In this document: positions 36,428 through 45,384 of the stretch, piece by piece
How positions within the stretch are numbered: position 1 is the first letter of the stretch
How the letters are laid out: the number at the start of each line of letters is the position of its first letter
DNA from: Mucilaginibacter sp. JRF
Lineage (GTDB): Bacteria; Bacteroidota; Bacteroidia; Sphingobacteriales; Sphingobacteriaceae
Length of the DNA stretch: 64,000 nt
Reading direction: 5' to 3'
Assembly (NCBI RefSeq): GCF_015223065.1
Contig: NZ_JADFBY010000001.1
Span: 62,001-126,000 of the forward strand
Notes under the pieces: model-generated
What the model was told of the DNA's origin: nothing
Database searches by the model: none
Seen by the model: only the letters and a program-made list of their open reading frames with translations
Made by a program: the position numbers and the translations under genes

Positions 36428-37042
36428 CTAAAACAACCCGTGTATCTCCCTCTCTATCATCTGCACAATGGTGGCCATATCCTCAGTATTATTGGCAAAG
36501 TCGAGGTTATCCTTATCCAGCACCAGTAGCTTACCGAGTTCATAACCGGTTATCCATTTCTGGTATTTTTCATTCAGTTTTGATAGGTAATCGAGCCTGA
36601 TGCCGCTTTCGTATTCACGGCCACGGCGCTGTATGTTGTTTACCAGCGTGGGTACCGATGCCTTAAGGTAAATCAGCAGATCGGGCGGTTTGATGAACGA
36701 GGTTATATTGTCGAAAATAGAGCGGTAGTTCTCATAATCGCGCGTGGTCATGAGGCCCATATCGTGCAGGTTTTCGGCAAAAATAAAGGCATCCTCGTAA
36801 ATGGTACGATCCTGTATCACATTACGACCGCTCTTTTGTATTTCCAGTATCTGGCGGTAGCGGCTGTTCAAAAAGTATATTTGCAGGTTAAAGCTCCAGC
36901 GTTTCATGTCGCTGTAAAAATCCTCAAGGTAAGGGTTGTTATCAACGGCCTCAAAAAGCGGCTCAAAGCCGTAATTTTTAGCCAGCATTTCGGTGAGGGT
37001 AGTTTTACCGGCTCCTATGTTTCCTACAATAGCAATGTGCAT
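36428..37042 (-). CDS. Deoxynucleoside kinase
   Basis: A 204-residue P-loop kinase of the dCK/dGK (deoxynucleoside salvage) family. The Walker A motif is IVGNIGAGKTTLTEML (residues 4-19). FEAVDNNPYLEDFYSDMKRWSFNLQIYFL contains the catalytic Glu and substrate pocket; QDRTIYEDAFIFA holds the DRS/DRT-type motif. PPDLLIYLKASVPTLVNNIQRRGREYE contains the lid Arg residues. Whether it prefers dA, dC or dG is not clear. It lies between trpS and kdsB on the same strand. Confidence 0.88.
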   Translation of the reverse strand: MHIAIVGNIGAGKTTLTEMLAKNYGFEPLFEAVDNNPYLEDFYSDMKRWSFNLQIYFLNSRYRQILEIQKSGRNVIQDRTIYEDAFIFAENLHDMGLMTTRDYENYRSIFDNITSFIKPPDLLIYLKASVPTLVNNIQRRGREYESGIRLDYLSKLNEKYQKWITGYELGKLLVLDKDNLDFANNTEDMATIVQMIEREIHGLF

Positions 37043-37062
37043 GTGCGTTTGGTGTAGTTAAA

Positions 37063-37155
37063 AGTTCATGGTTGATAGCTCATAGTTCATGAATGATATT
37101 TAAGGCTAAGTTCAAATGCTTAAGGCCATAAGCCATCAACCATTAACTATGAACC
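37063..37155. repeat. Imperfect inverted repeat between the kinase gene and trpS
   Basis: The left arm (AGTTCATGGTTGATAGCTCA) and right arm (CCATCAACCATTAACTATGA) are near complements, about 50 nt apart. It could be a dispersed palindromic element of a different family from A-D. No second copy was noticed in the window. Confidence 0.55.
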
Positions 37156-37233
37156 AATAAATATACACCAACAACCACTAAGTGTCAAAAAAGTTGTAAG
37201 GTATTGCTGTTTAGCAGCGTAACTGGCTTGCCG

Positions 37234-38229
37234 CTAAAACTTACGGAAGCCTATTATTTCGCGTACTTCACGTATGGTTTTAGTGGCGCTTTCGCGCGCC
37301 TTTTCGGCACCAAGACTGGCCACACGGCTCAGGTAGGCCGAGTCATTGGCTATTTCATTAATACGGTCGCGAATAGGGGCGGTGGCGTTCACCATATCCT
37401 CGGCAAGTTGTTTCTTGAGGTCGCCGTAGCGCACCTGCATGGTGTTGTACAGGTTATCAAAGTGCTGGTAAGTATCTTCGGTTGATACTACTTTCATCAA
37501 ATCGAACAGGTTTTGTATCTCCTGCGGTTTTTCCTGGTTCTCAACGGTAGGGCCGCTGTCGGTAACGGCACGCATTACCTTTTTGCGGATAATCTCCGGC
37601 GCGTCAGACAGGTAAACGGCATTGGCCTCACCCTCTGATTTGCCCATTTTGCCCTTACCATCCAATCCCGGAATTTTTACCAGGTTGCTCCCATAGCTAA
37701 AGGCATACGGCTCTGGGAAGTAATCGTTATTATAAAGCCTGTTAAAGCGGTTGCCAAAGGTGCGTGCCATTTCAAGGTGCTGCTCCTGATCTTTACCCAC
37801 CGGCACCTTAGTAGCTTTATGGATGATAATATCCGCCGCCATTAAAACCGGGTAGGTTAATAAACCGGCATTAACATTATCGGGCTGTGCGCGTACCTTA
37901 TCTTTAAATGATGTACTGCGTTCCAGCTCGCCTAAATAAGCGTTCATGTTCAGGTACAGGTATAGCTCAGCAACCTCGGGCACGTCCGACTGTACATATA
38001 TGGTGGCCTTCTCCGGGTCAATGCCCGCGGCAAGGTACTCTACCAAAACATGTTTTACATTGCTGTGCAGGTTGGCGGGGGTAGGGTGTGTGGTTAGTGA
38101 ATGCAGATCGGCAATGAAAAAGTAGCAGTTATATTCGTGCTGCATCTTTATAAAATTCTGTATTGCACCGTAATAATTGCCCAAATGCAAATTTCCGGTC
38201 GACCGTATTCCACTAACAACTGTTTCCAT
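37234..38229 (-). CDS. trpS: Tryptophan-tRNA ligase
   Basis: Class I aminoacyl-tRNA synthetase charging tRNA-Trp. The 331 residues carry the HIGH-type motif STGNLHLGNYYGAI (about residues 9-22) and the KMSKS-type motif KGKMGKSEGEA near residue 197, with the dimer and tryptophan-binding region YPVLMAADIIIHKATKVPVGKDQEQHLEM between. It is divergent from the acyltransferase gene, 37 nt apart. Confidence 0.96.
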   Translation of the reverse strand: METVVSGIRSTGNLHLGNYYGAIQNFIKMQHEYNCYFFIADLHSLTTHPTPANLHSNVKHVLVEYLAAGIDPEKATIYVQSDVPEVAELYLYLNMNAYLGELERSTSFKDKVRAQPDNVNAGLLTYPVLMAADIIIHKATKVPVGKDQEQHLEMARTFGNRFNRLYNNDYFPEPYAFSYGSNLVKIPGLDGKGKMGKSEGEANAVYLSDAPEIIRKKVMRAVTDSGPTVENQEKPQEIQNLFDLMKVVSTEDTYQHFDNLYNTMQVRYGDLKKQLAEDMVNATAPIRDRINEIANDSAYLSRVASLGAEKARESATKTIREVREIIGFRKF

Positions 38230-38266
38230 AGGGGCGAAAGTAAGAATTTTTATATTTTTGGCATCG

Positions 38267-39001
38267 ATGAAAATGTTTTTGAGAAAGGCCCATGCCCGAT
38301 TGTACAGGTACAGTGTAGGCTTTTTTTACTTCGTTTTCTGGCCCCTGCTATACTATTTTTCCCGAAAGCCCGAGCGTTATGCCAGCATGAATAAAGTGCG
38401 CCGCGCATGGGGTTTTGTTAGCTCGCTGGTAGCGGGTATTACCTACAATATCGATATTGAACAAAAGATAGACTGGAGCCGCACCTACATCATTTGCCCC
38501 AATCATACCTCCAACCTCGATATTACGGCCATGAGCATCGCCATAAAAAACAACATTTGTTTTATGGGTAAGGATGAATTGCTTGATGGGCTGGTTACCG
38601 GCTTATTTTTCCGTACGGTTGATATTCCGGTTAATCGCGAAAGCAAAATGTCATCATTCCGGGCATTTAAAGCCACTGCCGAGCGTTTGCAGAAAGGTGT
38701 TACCATGATCATCTTCCCCGAAGGTACCATTCCTGATATTTATCCGCCCGAGTTGATCTCGTTCAAGAATGGTCCATTCAGGCTGGCCATTGAGCATAAA
38801 ATACCTATCATTCCGGTAACATCACTTAATACCTGGCAAATTTTATGGGATGATGGCCTTAAATATGGCAGCAAACCGGGTGTTTGTAATATATTTGTAC
38901 ATAAGCCCATTGAAACGGCTCATTTAACAGTTGATGATACCGATGCCCTGCGCGATCAGGTTCACAGCATCATCCAGCAAAAACTAAATACCGCATCATG
39001 A
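38267..39001 (+). CDS. 1-acyl-sn-glycerol-3-phosphate acyltransferase-like protein
   Basis: PlsC-type membrane acyltransferase of phospholipid synthesis. From the ATG at 38267 it has 244 residues, an N-terminal hydrophobic helix (VGFFYFVFWPLLYYF), the catalytic HTSNLD (Hx4D, in CPNHTSNLDI), the substrate motif FPEGTIPD, and the PVTSLNT segment. The upstream extension from 38177 overlaps trpS and is rejected. TATTTTTG at 38253-38260 fits a -7 element but is so close that the mRNA would have almost no leader. Its stop overlaps the gatC start by 4 nt. Confidence 0.88.
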   Translation: MKMFLRKAHARLYRYSVGFFYFVFWPLLYYFSRKPERYASMNKVRRAWGFVSSLVAGITYNIDIEQKIDWSRTYIICPNHTSNLDITAMSIAIKNNICFMGKDELLDGLVTGLFFRTVDIPVNRESKMSSFRAFKATAERLQKGVTMIIFPEGTIPDIYPPELISFKNGPFRLAIEHKIPIIPVTSLNTWQILWDDGLKYGSKPGVCNIFVHKPIETAHLTVDDTDALRDQVHSIIQQKLNTAS

Positions 39002-39288
39002 CCATTGATAAAGAAACCGTTGATAAGATAGCTCACCTTGCCCGCCTTGAACTGGCCGATACCGAAAAGCAGGAGCTAATGAAGGACATGAGCCAGATAC
39101 TCGACTTTATGGCCAAACTTAACGAGGTTGATACATCGGGCGTTGAGCCCCTGGTATACATGACCAACGAAGACAACGCCCTACGCGAGGACATAGTAAA
39201 ACAAGAAATAACCACCGAGCAAGGTTTACTAAACGCGCCCAAACACGATGAAAGCCACTTTTTGGTGGCTAAGGTGATTGACCGTTGA
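38998..39288 (+). CDS. gatC: Aspartyl/glutamyl-tRNA amidotransferase subunit C
   Basis: Small stabilising subunit of GatCAB, which amidates mischarged Glu-tRNA-Gln or Asp-tRNA-Asn. The 96 residues match the family: VDKIAHLARLELADTEKQELMKDMSQILDFMAKLNEVDTSGVEPL, then LREDIVKQE. gatA and gatB are elsewhere. It overlaps the acyltransferase gene by 4 nt, so the two are translationally coupled. Confidence 0.93.
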   Translation: MTIDKETVDKIAHLARLELADTEKQELMKDMSQILDFMAKLNEVDTSGVEPLVYMTNEDNALREDIVKQEITTEQGLLNAPKHDESHFLVAKVIDR

Positions 39289-39293
39289 TACCT

Positions 39294-39535
39294 TTTCTTA
39301 ACCTTGATTTACTTGATTTGAGGATTTCTTGATTCTTTTGTCTTTGACAGTTGATTAGATTTTGATTTCACTGATGACGTTGATTTTAACAATCAGTATC
39401 ATTCAATCACGGTAATCCTCAAATCCCTAAAATCATGGTACAGAAAAAAATCAAGTCCATCCCAAAACCCCTAAAATCAAGGTCAAGACAATCATCAGCG
39501 GAATCCACGAAATCAAAATCCAATCAGCGGTGTAA
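39294..39535. repeat. Degenerate inverted-repeat element between gatC and the ABC ATPase gene
   Basis: The two halves are imperfect reverse complements: GATTAGATTTTGATTTC near 39352 corresponds to GATTGGATTTTGATTTC on the other strand near 39508, and GATTTGAGGATT near 39316 recurs inverted near 39415. It is built of GATTT/AAATC words. No gene is visible in the 285-nt gap. Confidence 0.55.
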
Positions 39536-39573
39536 CAATTACCCACTAACCATAGTCAAACCAATAAAAGCGC

Positions 39574-40296
39574 ATGCAGCCACTTATTAGTATTAAAGAT
39601 ATAGGCCGTAAATATGTTATTGGTACCGAGGTTATCCACGCGCTAAAATCGGTGTCGTTGAGTATAAATAAGGGCGAGTTTGTGGCATTGATGGGGCCTT
39701 CGGGTTCAGGTAAATCAACCCTGATGAATATTTTGGGTTGTTTGGATACGCCTACCAAGGGCGAATATATATTGAACGGCATCAACGTAAGTCACATGAC
39801 GGATGATGACCTGGCCGAAGTGCGTAACGCCGAGATAGGTTTCGTTTTTCAAACATTCAACTTATTGCCCCGTAATACTTCGCTGGAGAATGTGGCCCTG
39901 CCGCTGGTGTATGCCGGTATCAGTAAAACCGACCGACTGGCACGTGCGCACAAGGCCTTAGAAAATGTTGGTTTAGGTAACAGAACAGATCACCGCCCAA
40001 ACGAACTTTCGGGCGGGCAGAGGCAGCGTGTAGCGGTAGCCCGTGCGCTAATTAACAATCCATCCATCATATTGGCTGATGAGCCTACCGGTAACCTGGA
40101 TACTAAAACCTCCATCGAAATAATGGGATTGATAGAGGATATACATTCCAAAGGCAACACCATTATATTGGTTACGCACGAGGAGGATATAGCCCAGCAT
40201 GCGCACCGCATTGTGCGTATGCGCGATGGTTTGATAGAGAAGGATTATCAAAACCCCGATATACACACCGTATCAAAACAAAAGGAAATGTTATAA
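39574..40296 (+). CDS. ABC transporter ATP-binding protein (LolD/MacB type)
   Basis: A 240-residue ATPase. Walker A is [15 protein letters not shown] (about residues 41-55), the signature [15 protein letters not shown], Walker [13 protein letters not shown], and the switch His lies in ILVTHEED. The [23 protein letters not shown] start is typical of LolD, MacB and FtsE. No permease is adjacent, so lipoprotein export (LolCDE) or an efflux/division role cannot be separated. A terminator follows directly, so it is transcribed alone. Confidence 0.9.
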   Translation: MQPLISIKDIGRKYVIGTEVIHALKSVSLSINKGEFVALMGPSGSGKSTLMNILGCLDTPTKGEYILNGINVSHMTDDDLAEVRNAEIGFVFQTFNLLPRNTSLENVALPLVYAGISKTDRLARAHKALENVGLGNRTDHRPNELSGGQRQRVAVARALINNPSIILADEPTGNLDTKTSIEIMGLIEDIHSKGNTIILVTHEEDIAQHAHRIVRMRDGLIEKDYQNPDIHTVSKQKEML

Positions 40297-40302
40297 CAAA
40301 AG

Positions 40303-40327
40303 AGCCGCTGTTAAAGCGGCTTTTTTT
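40303..40327 (+). terminator. Intrinsic terminator of the ABC ATPase gene
   Basis: The stem AGCCGCT / AGCGGCT with a 5-nt loop, followed by seven T, starts 6 nt after the stop codon. Confidence 0.9.
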
Positions 40328-40356
40328 GGTTTTTAGTAAATTTTCTCCATACATAC

Positions 40357-40542
40357 TTATACCCGGTGATACTTTCGTGCTGCTTTTGCGGGTAGCCATA
40401 CATAACAATCTTTTAAGCAATGCGCGCAAAAAAAGCGGCGGATAGGCAAAAAGAACAATAGCGCACCGAGAGGATTTGACTTACTCTCGAAATGATAAGG
40501 CGCTCCACAACCGCACCTTAACGTTGATTTTTCGGTTTTCAT
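40357..40542 (-). CDS. Small Cys-rich (zinc-ribbon-like) hypothetical protein
   Basis: From ATG at 40542 the frame encodes 61 residues with two Cys pairs (CGCG near residue 10 and CAHC near residue 39), separated by a hydrophobic, Phe-rich stretch, then a basic end. Paired Cys at this spacing suggest a metal-binding ribbon. The segment RRFFCAHCLKDCYVWL looks protein-like, but no homologue family is named with confidence. It is antisense to no gene and convergent with the ABC ATPase gene. Confidence 0.45.
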   Translation of the reverse strand: MKTEKSTLRCGCGAPYHFESKSNPLGALLFFLPIRRFFCAHCLKDCYVWLPAKAARKYHRV

Positions 40543-40933
40543 AAAATGTAAATAATAACACGGCTTAATTAGCATAGCTGCTATCAAGCTTTCTTGATCA
40601 CAAATATTCCTCAGTTAAATTCAGGTTTATGTATCTTGGTGAATACACAATTACAGCGTATAGACCAAATAATCCGCCAAAGGTTTTGCCTGTTGTTTTA
40701 AATTATTGATAAATTATTGATAAATTATTGATTTTCAGTTAAAAATATTATTATTAATAAGCCGTAAACAAGAGATGATATTTACACTGTTGTTTGAATA
40801 ATAACGATGGTTACTTATTCAATCTGAATTTAATGCGGCTAAAAGCGCCTATAACTGCTTAAAAATCCTATTTTTAGCGCCGCAAAAATTGGTGCAGCAA
40901 GATCAGTTTTTCAGTTAAATCAATTTACGTAAG
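40543..40933 (+). promoter_or_regulatory. lysC upstream region with hairpin and tandem 11-mers
   Basis: Three exact tandem copies of AAATTATTGAT lie at 40700-40732. An imperfect hairpin lies at 40835-40883: GCGGC-TAAAA on the left pairs with TTTTA-GCGCCGC on the right, with a 2-nt bulge. The hairpin ends about 50 nt before the lysC ATG and lacks a T-run, so it is not a plain terminator. It could be a leader control element for the lysine genes. No known lysine riboswitch core was recognised. Confidence 0.4.
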
Positions 40934-42244
40934 ATGAAGGTTTTAAAATTCGGAGGCACATCAGTAGGCAGTCCTGAAAGGATGAAAAAGCTGCTTGATA
41001 TTGTTGATGTTTCTCAACGTCAGATCGTGGTGCTATCGGCCGTATCGGGCACTACAAACAGTTTAGTTGAAATAAGTCAGGCATACCTTGTTGGCGATAA
41101 GCCCAAGGCCGCCACATTAATTGCTGCATTAAAAAATAAGTACGAAGTTTTTATAACAGAGCTTTTTGCCAGCGAACAATACCTGGCGCAAGGTAAAGAG
41201 GTAATCGATTATCATTTTAACCTGCTTAGCGGTTTCGCTAATGATCTGTTCACCAATATTGAGGATAAAGTAATACTGGCGCAGGGCGAGTTGCTGTCAA
41301 CCACGCTATACCATGTTTATTTGAAGGATATTGGCGTTCCATCGGTATTACTGCCCGCGCTCGATTTTATGAAGATAGATGAGGATAACGAGCCGGTGGT
41401 TGATTATATCACCTCGCACTTAACCCCGCTGTTGGATAAACACCCGGACAATAACCTGTTCATCACCCAGGGCTATATTTGCCGCAACAGCTTTGGCGAA
41501 ATAGATAACCTGCGCCGTGGCGGCAGCGATTATACCGCATCACTAATAGGGGCGGGCATACGCAGCGAGGAAGTGCAGATATGGACAGATATTGACGGCA
41601 TGCACAATAATGATCCGCGTATAGTTAAAGGTACGCAGCCTATAGCACAGCTATCATTTGATGAGGCTGCCGAGCTGGCTTATTTTGGCGCCAAAATATT
41701 GCATCCGCAAAGCGTGTTCCCGGCGCAAAAGTATAAAATACCGGTACGCCTGCTTAACACTATGGATCCACAGGCGCAAGGCACCCTGATCACCATAGAG
41801 AGCGAAAAAAACAAAATAAAATCAATAGCCGCTAAGGATGATATTACCGCCATTCGCGTACAATCAAGCCGTATGTTGCTGGCTTATGGTTTTTTAAGGC
41901 GCATATTCGAGGTATTTGAGCGTTACAAAACTTCTATCGATATGATCACCACATCAGAAGTTGCCGTATCATTAACCATTGATGATACCCGCTACCTGAA
42001 GGAGATAGAAGCCGAGCTGAATACCTTTGGTACCGTAGAGATAGAAACACACCAAACCATTATTTGTGTAGTGGGCGATTTTGGTACCGATAAACATGGC
42101 TATGCCGCCCGCGTGCTGGAGGCTGTAAAGCATATCCCGTTAAGGATGATATCATACGGTGGCAGCGAGCACAACCTATCGTTACTGTTAAAAACCGACG
42201 AAAAAACAGAGGCGCTGCGCAGTTTGCACAGTCGCTTATTTTAA
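40934..42244 (+). CDS. lysC: Aspartate kinase
   Basis: Phosphorylates aspartate, the first step toward lysine, DAP, threonine and methionine. The 436 residues open with VLKFGGTSVGSPERM, the family signature. RRGGSDYTASLIGAGI and QIWTDIDGMHNNDPRIV are the catalytic and ATP-site segments. The last 130 residues form ACT-type regulatory domains (AIRVQSSRMLLAYGFLRRIFEVFERY). It is a stand-alone kinase, not fused to homoserine dehydrogenase. The next gene lysA suggests a lysine/DAP-dedicated isoform. Confidence 0.94.
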   Translation: MKVLKFGGTSVGSPERMKKLLDIVDVSQRQIVVLSAVSGTTNSLVEISQAYLVGDKPKAATLIAALKNKYEVFITELFASEQYLAQGKEVIDYHFNLLSGFANDLFTNIEDKVILAQGELLSTTLYHVYLKDIGVPSVLLPALDFMKIDEDNEPVVDYITSHLTPLLDKHPDNNLFITQGYICRNSFGEIDNLRRGGSDYTASLIGAGIRSEEVQIWTDIDGMHNNDPRIVKGTQPIAQLSFDEAAELAYFGAKILHPQSVFPAQKYKIPVRLLNTMDPQAQGTLITIESEKNKIKSIAAKDDITAIRVQSSRMLLAYGFLRRIFEVFERYKTSIDMITTSEVAVSLTIDDTRYLKEIEAELNTFGTVEIETHQTIICVVGDFGTDKHGYAARVLEAVKHIPLRMISYGGSEHNLSLLLKTDEKTEALRSLHSRLF

Positions 42245-42283
42245 TATACCATACTGTTGGGTATTTAAATTTTGATAAAAGAG

Positions 42284-43444
42284 ATGTTCAATAATAAAGT
42301 TATAGATCGTTTCCAAAACCTGGAAACACCTTTTTACTACTACGATCTTGATTTGCTGCGTAGCACATTGGCCGCATGCAGCGAGGCATCGGGTAAATAT
42401 GGTTTCCATGTGCATTACGCCATGAAGGCCAATTTTGACAGCAAAGTGGTAAGTGCCATACAATCATACGGTTTTGGTGCCGATTGCGTGAGCGGTAACG
42501 AAGTACTATCAGCCATAAAACATGGCTTTAGTAAGGATAAGGTTGTTTTTGCAGGCGTAGGTAAATCGGATAAAGAAATAAACGCCGCTTTAGATGCCGA
42601 TATCTTCTGCTTCAATGTAGAATCGGTACAGGAGTTGGAGGTGATCAACGAGCTGGCAGCAGCCCGCGGTAAAAAAGCGCGTGTGGCTATCCGCATAAAC
42701 CCAAATGTTGATGCACATACCCATCATTACATCACTACCGGTTTGGATGAAAACAAGTTCGGTATAAATACCTGGCAGCTAAATGATGTGGCCGAAAAGC
42801 TACGTAGCAGCGCCAACCTGGAATTCATCGGTATACACTTTCACGTAGGTTCGCAAATTACGGATATGGAGGTTTTCAAAAGCCTATGCATCCGCATTAA
42901 CGAAATGCAGGAGTGGTTTGAAGATCGTGGCTTCCAAATCAAGGTGCTTAACGCCGGTGGCGGTTTAGGTGTTGATTATTACAGCCCTGACAATAACAAC
43001 GTAGCCGATTTTGAAAGCTACTTCAAAGTGTTTCACGACTTTTTGAACATTAAACCCGGTCAGGAAGTGCATTTTGAACTGGGCAGGGTATTGGTAGCGC
43101 AATCATCGGCATTAATATCCCGAGTGTTGTATGTTAAAAACGGCCAGCGCAAGAATTTTTTGGTGCTTGATGCCGGCATGACCGAGCTGATACGCCCCAT
43201 GTTGTATCAGGCCTATCACCAGATAGATAACCTGAGCCGCACGCCCGAAAATGTGATAGACGCGGTTAAGTACGATGTTGTTGGCCCGATATGTGAAAGC
43301 ACGGATTGTTTCCGTAAGGATGTGGAGATGCCGCAATCATACCGTGGCGATATTATAGCTGTACGTACTGCCGGTGCCTATGGACAGGTAATGGCATCGG
43401 GCTATAATTTAAGGGATACCATACAGAGTGTATACTCTGAATAG
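42284..43444 (+). CDS. lysA: Diaminopimelate decarboxylase
   Basis: PLP enzyme making lysine from meso-diaminopimelate. The ATG at 42284 is preferred to the in-frame TTG at 42272, giving 386 residues. Motifs are VHYAMKANFDSKVV (the PLP Lys, about residue 48), GADCVSGNEV, GIHFHVGSQI, NAGGGLGVDY, ELGRVLVAQS, and the C-terminal GPICESTDCF (the catalytic Cys region) with AGAYGQVMASGYN. It begins 39 nt after lysC ends on the same strand. Confidence 0.95.
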   Translation: MFNNKVIDRFQNLETPFYYYDLDLLRSTLAACSEASGKYGFHVHYAMKANFDSKVVSAIQSYGFGADCVSGNEVLSAIKHGFSKDKVVFAGVGKSDKEINAALDADIFCFNVESVQELEVINELAAARGKKARVAIRINPNVDAHTHHYITTGLDENKFGINTWQLNDVAEKLRSSANLEFIGIHFHVGSQITDMEVFKSLCIRINEMQEWFEDRGFQIKVLNAGGGLGVDYYSPDNNNVADFESYFKVFHDFLNIKPGQEVHFELGRVLVAQSSALISRVLYVKNGQRKNFLVLDAGMTELIRPMLYQAYHQIDNLSRTPENVIDAVKYDVVGPICESTDCFRKDVEMPQSYRGDIIAVRTAGAYGQVMASGYNLRDTIQSVYSE

Positions 43445-43552
43445 GAATATATCACAGTAAAGTGGTTGTAATGTCAGCTAATGGGCGTGGCTTTAAATAG
43501 TTTGCGCATTGCCGATTATTATACCTACCTTGCGCGCTTTAATAACAATACA

Positions 43553-43747
43553 ATGCAAAAACAAGGAACAGTAAAATTCTTCAATGTTACAAAAGGTTTC
43601 GGCTTTATAGTGCCTGATAGCGGCGAGCAAGAAATTTTTGTACACTCAACCGGCCTTATCGATGAGATACAGGAGAACGACAAAGTGGAGTTCGAGGTTG
43701 AGAACGGCCGTAAAGGTCTGAATGCGGTAAAAGTAAAAGTTATATAA
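43553..43747 (+). CDS. Cold-shock-domain protein
   Basis: From ATG at 43553 the 64 residues form a single cold-shock domain with RNP1-like KGFGFIV and RNP2-like IFVHSTGL, which bind single-stranded RNA or DNA. The upstream extension from 43481 is unlike the family and is taken as leader. The 108-nt gap after lysA would hold such a leader. A terminator follows at once. Confidence 0.93.
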   Translation: MQKQGTVKFFNVTKGFGFIVPDSGEQEIFVHSTGLIDEIQENDKVEFEVENGRKGLNAVKVKVI

Positions 43748-43773
43748 TAATATACCCTTTATTGATCGTTTAC

Positions 43774-43806
43774 AAAAGCACTGGTATTATACCGGTGCTT
43801 TTTTTA
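43774..43806. terminator. Bidirectional intrinsic terminator
   Basis: The stem AAAGCACTGGTA / TACCGGTGCTTT (one G-T wobble, 3-nt loop) has T-rich sequence on both strands. It serves the convergent cold-shock and DUF92 genes. Confidence 0.85.
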
Positions 43807-44508
43807 TGCCATTAACCCGGCAGCTACAGCACCAATAAGCGTAGCTAAAAAGTTAACCATATTGTTGCCAAGATAGTGCTTACGTTCAAGCACGGCACCT
43901 AATATCGAATCGGCTAAATTACCGGTAAGTCCGCCCATGGTAATTGCCGCGAAAGCCCATCCCCAGCCAAAATATAAGCAGTAGATAGCGGCTATCAGCA
44001 TACTACCTGCAACACCTAATAAAGTGCCCTCAAGGCTGATCACCCCATCAAGTCCGCGAATATCTTTCTTCAGGCTGATGATGTTGTAAAAGCGCTTGCC
44101 ATACACCATCCCCAATTCACTCGATGCTGTATCGCCCGTGGCGGTGGCGAAAGCGGCGGCTATCATCAGCATAAATAGAGCTTTATATTCAGGCATCAAC
44201 AGTATCATTAGGGCTAATAAGGTGGCCATACCGCTATTGGCCAATACCTGCCGGGCATCACGCGGAGCGGCATCGGTTTGCTCAATTTTTTGTTTCAATG
44301 CCTTTTTATGCGATGTAGCTAAGGTGCCGATGATGAAAAAGGCCGTCATCAATATCACCCCGATAAAGCCCGTCGCCATGTAGAGCAGTAAAGCCGTAAC
44401 CACACCGGTAATGGCAGCCAATGGCGTAAGCTTGCGTTTGTACAGGGCAAATACTACACCCAATGTTAGCAGTAAAGCCAGTAAAATGTATTGTGTGGTG
44501 TTGCTCAT
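43804..44508 (-). CDS. DUF92 (TMEM19-like) membrane protein
   Basis: A 234-residue protein with about six hydrophobic helices. The central ATATGDTASSELGMVYGKR and the later GLTGNLADSILGAVLERK match the DUF92 family, which includes plant phytyl-phosphate kinase VTE6 and uncharacterised bacterial members. A cytidylyltransferase or kinase role with isoprenoid phosphates has been proposed for relatives; nothing here proves it. It is divergent from the methyltransferase gene. Confidence 0.82.
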   Translation of the reverse strand: MSNTTQYILLALLLTLGVVFALYKRKLTPLAAITGVVTALLLYMATGFIGVILMTAFFIIGTLATSHKKALKQKIEQTDAAPRDARQVLANSGMATLLALMILLMPEYKALFMLMIAAAFATATGDTASSELGMVYGKRFYNIISLKKDIRGLDGVISLEGTLLGVAGSMLIAAIYCLYFGWGWAFAAITMGGLTGNLADSILGAVLERKHYLGNNMVNFLATLIGAVAAGLMA

Positions 44509-44548
44509 GGTTCGGCATCAAATATAAATTATTTACTTTGTGGTATAT

Positions 44549-45244
44549 ATGAGCGATATTTTAGGGCAGGCCATTCACGATCATCATCAGGGCGATAAAG
44601 GCAGTAAACTTTGGATATACAACCGCTACGGCCCAAGGGAGGAGATGCCGGTGCGTACCTATTTTAGGGACGAGGATGGTATGCCCGACCTGGAGTGGGG
44701 CGCCCTTAACCATTGCCGCGGCACCGTGCTTGATGTTGGTGCCGGCGCGGGCAGCCACAGCCTTATTTTACAGCAATGGGGCCGGGAAGTAACCGCGATG
44801 GATATATCGCCATTAGCGGTTGATGTGATGACCGCCCGCGGTGTGCAGAATGCAATACAGGCTGATATTTTTACCTATGCCGATAAAAAGTTTGATACAC
44901 TGCTGCTGTTGATGAACGGCATTGGCCTTGCCGGAGATCTGGATGGGATGCGCCGCTTTTTACGCCATGCCAAAACCCTGTTAAATGATGACGGGCAGCT
45001 GCTTTTTGATTCGTCGGACGTTAGCTATTTATACCCCGACGGCACTCCCGAAGGTGATTATTATGGCCAGATATGGTATCAATATGCCTATAAAGGGCAA
45101 CGTACTGACTGGTTTAGCTGGCTGTATGTTGACGAGCAAACCATGCTGAAAATTGCCGCCGAAGAAGGCTGGAACGCCGAGGTTATTTTTGAGGATGAGT
45201 ACGGGCAGTACCTGGCACAACTTACTCTTAAAAGCTCTTTGTAA
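44549..45244 (+). CDS. Class I SAM-dependent methyltransferase
   Basis: A 231-residue methyltransferase starting at ATG 44549. SAM motif I is VLDVGAGAGSHSLIL (about residues 56-70), followed by VTAMDISPLAVDVM (the acidic residue that binds the ribose) and FDTLLLLMNGIGLAGD. The substrate is not evident. The N-terminus ILGQAIHDHHQGDKGSKLWIYNRYG is conserved-looking but unassigned. It is monocistronic, with a 140-nt gap before the kinase gene. Confidence 0.85.
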   Translation: MSDILGQAIHDHHQGDKGSKLWIYNRYGPREEMPVRTYFRDEDGMPDLEWGALNHCRGTVLDVGAGAGSHSLILQQWGREVTAMDISPLAVDVMTARGVQNAIQADIFTYADKKFDTLLLLMNGIGLAGDLDGMRRFLRHAKTLLNDDGQLLFDSSDVSYLYPDGTPEGDYYGQIWYQYAYKGQRTDWFSWLYVDEQTMLKIAAEEGWNAEVIFEDEYGQYLAQLTLKSSL

Positions 45245-45384
45245 GTAAATGGCAAGTTTATTTAACGTTAACATAAAAAAATGTCACTATTAATTAAAAT
45301 GTATTTTTTTTATGGTTGTTTAATGTAAAGCCGATTACCTTCACGTAAGCGTCCCCACATTAATACTACTACTATTGCCGCGTT

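Noticed and set aside
38177-38266. N-terminal extension of the acyltransferase
   Set aside because: It would overlap trpS coding sequence on the other strand and does not resemble family N-termini. The ATG at 38267 fits better.
40543-40933. A lysine riboswitch before lysC
   Set aside because: No multi-helix junction or conserved core of the known class was recognised. Only a simple hairpin and tandem 11-mers are visible.
43481-43552. N-terminal extension of the cold-shock protein
   Set aside because: Cold-shock proteins begin at the domain. The extension has no conserved character and probably is the mRNA leader.
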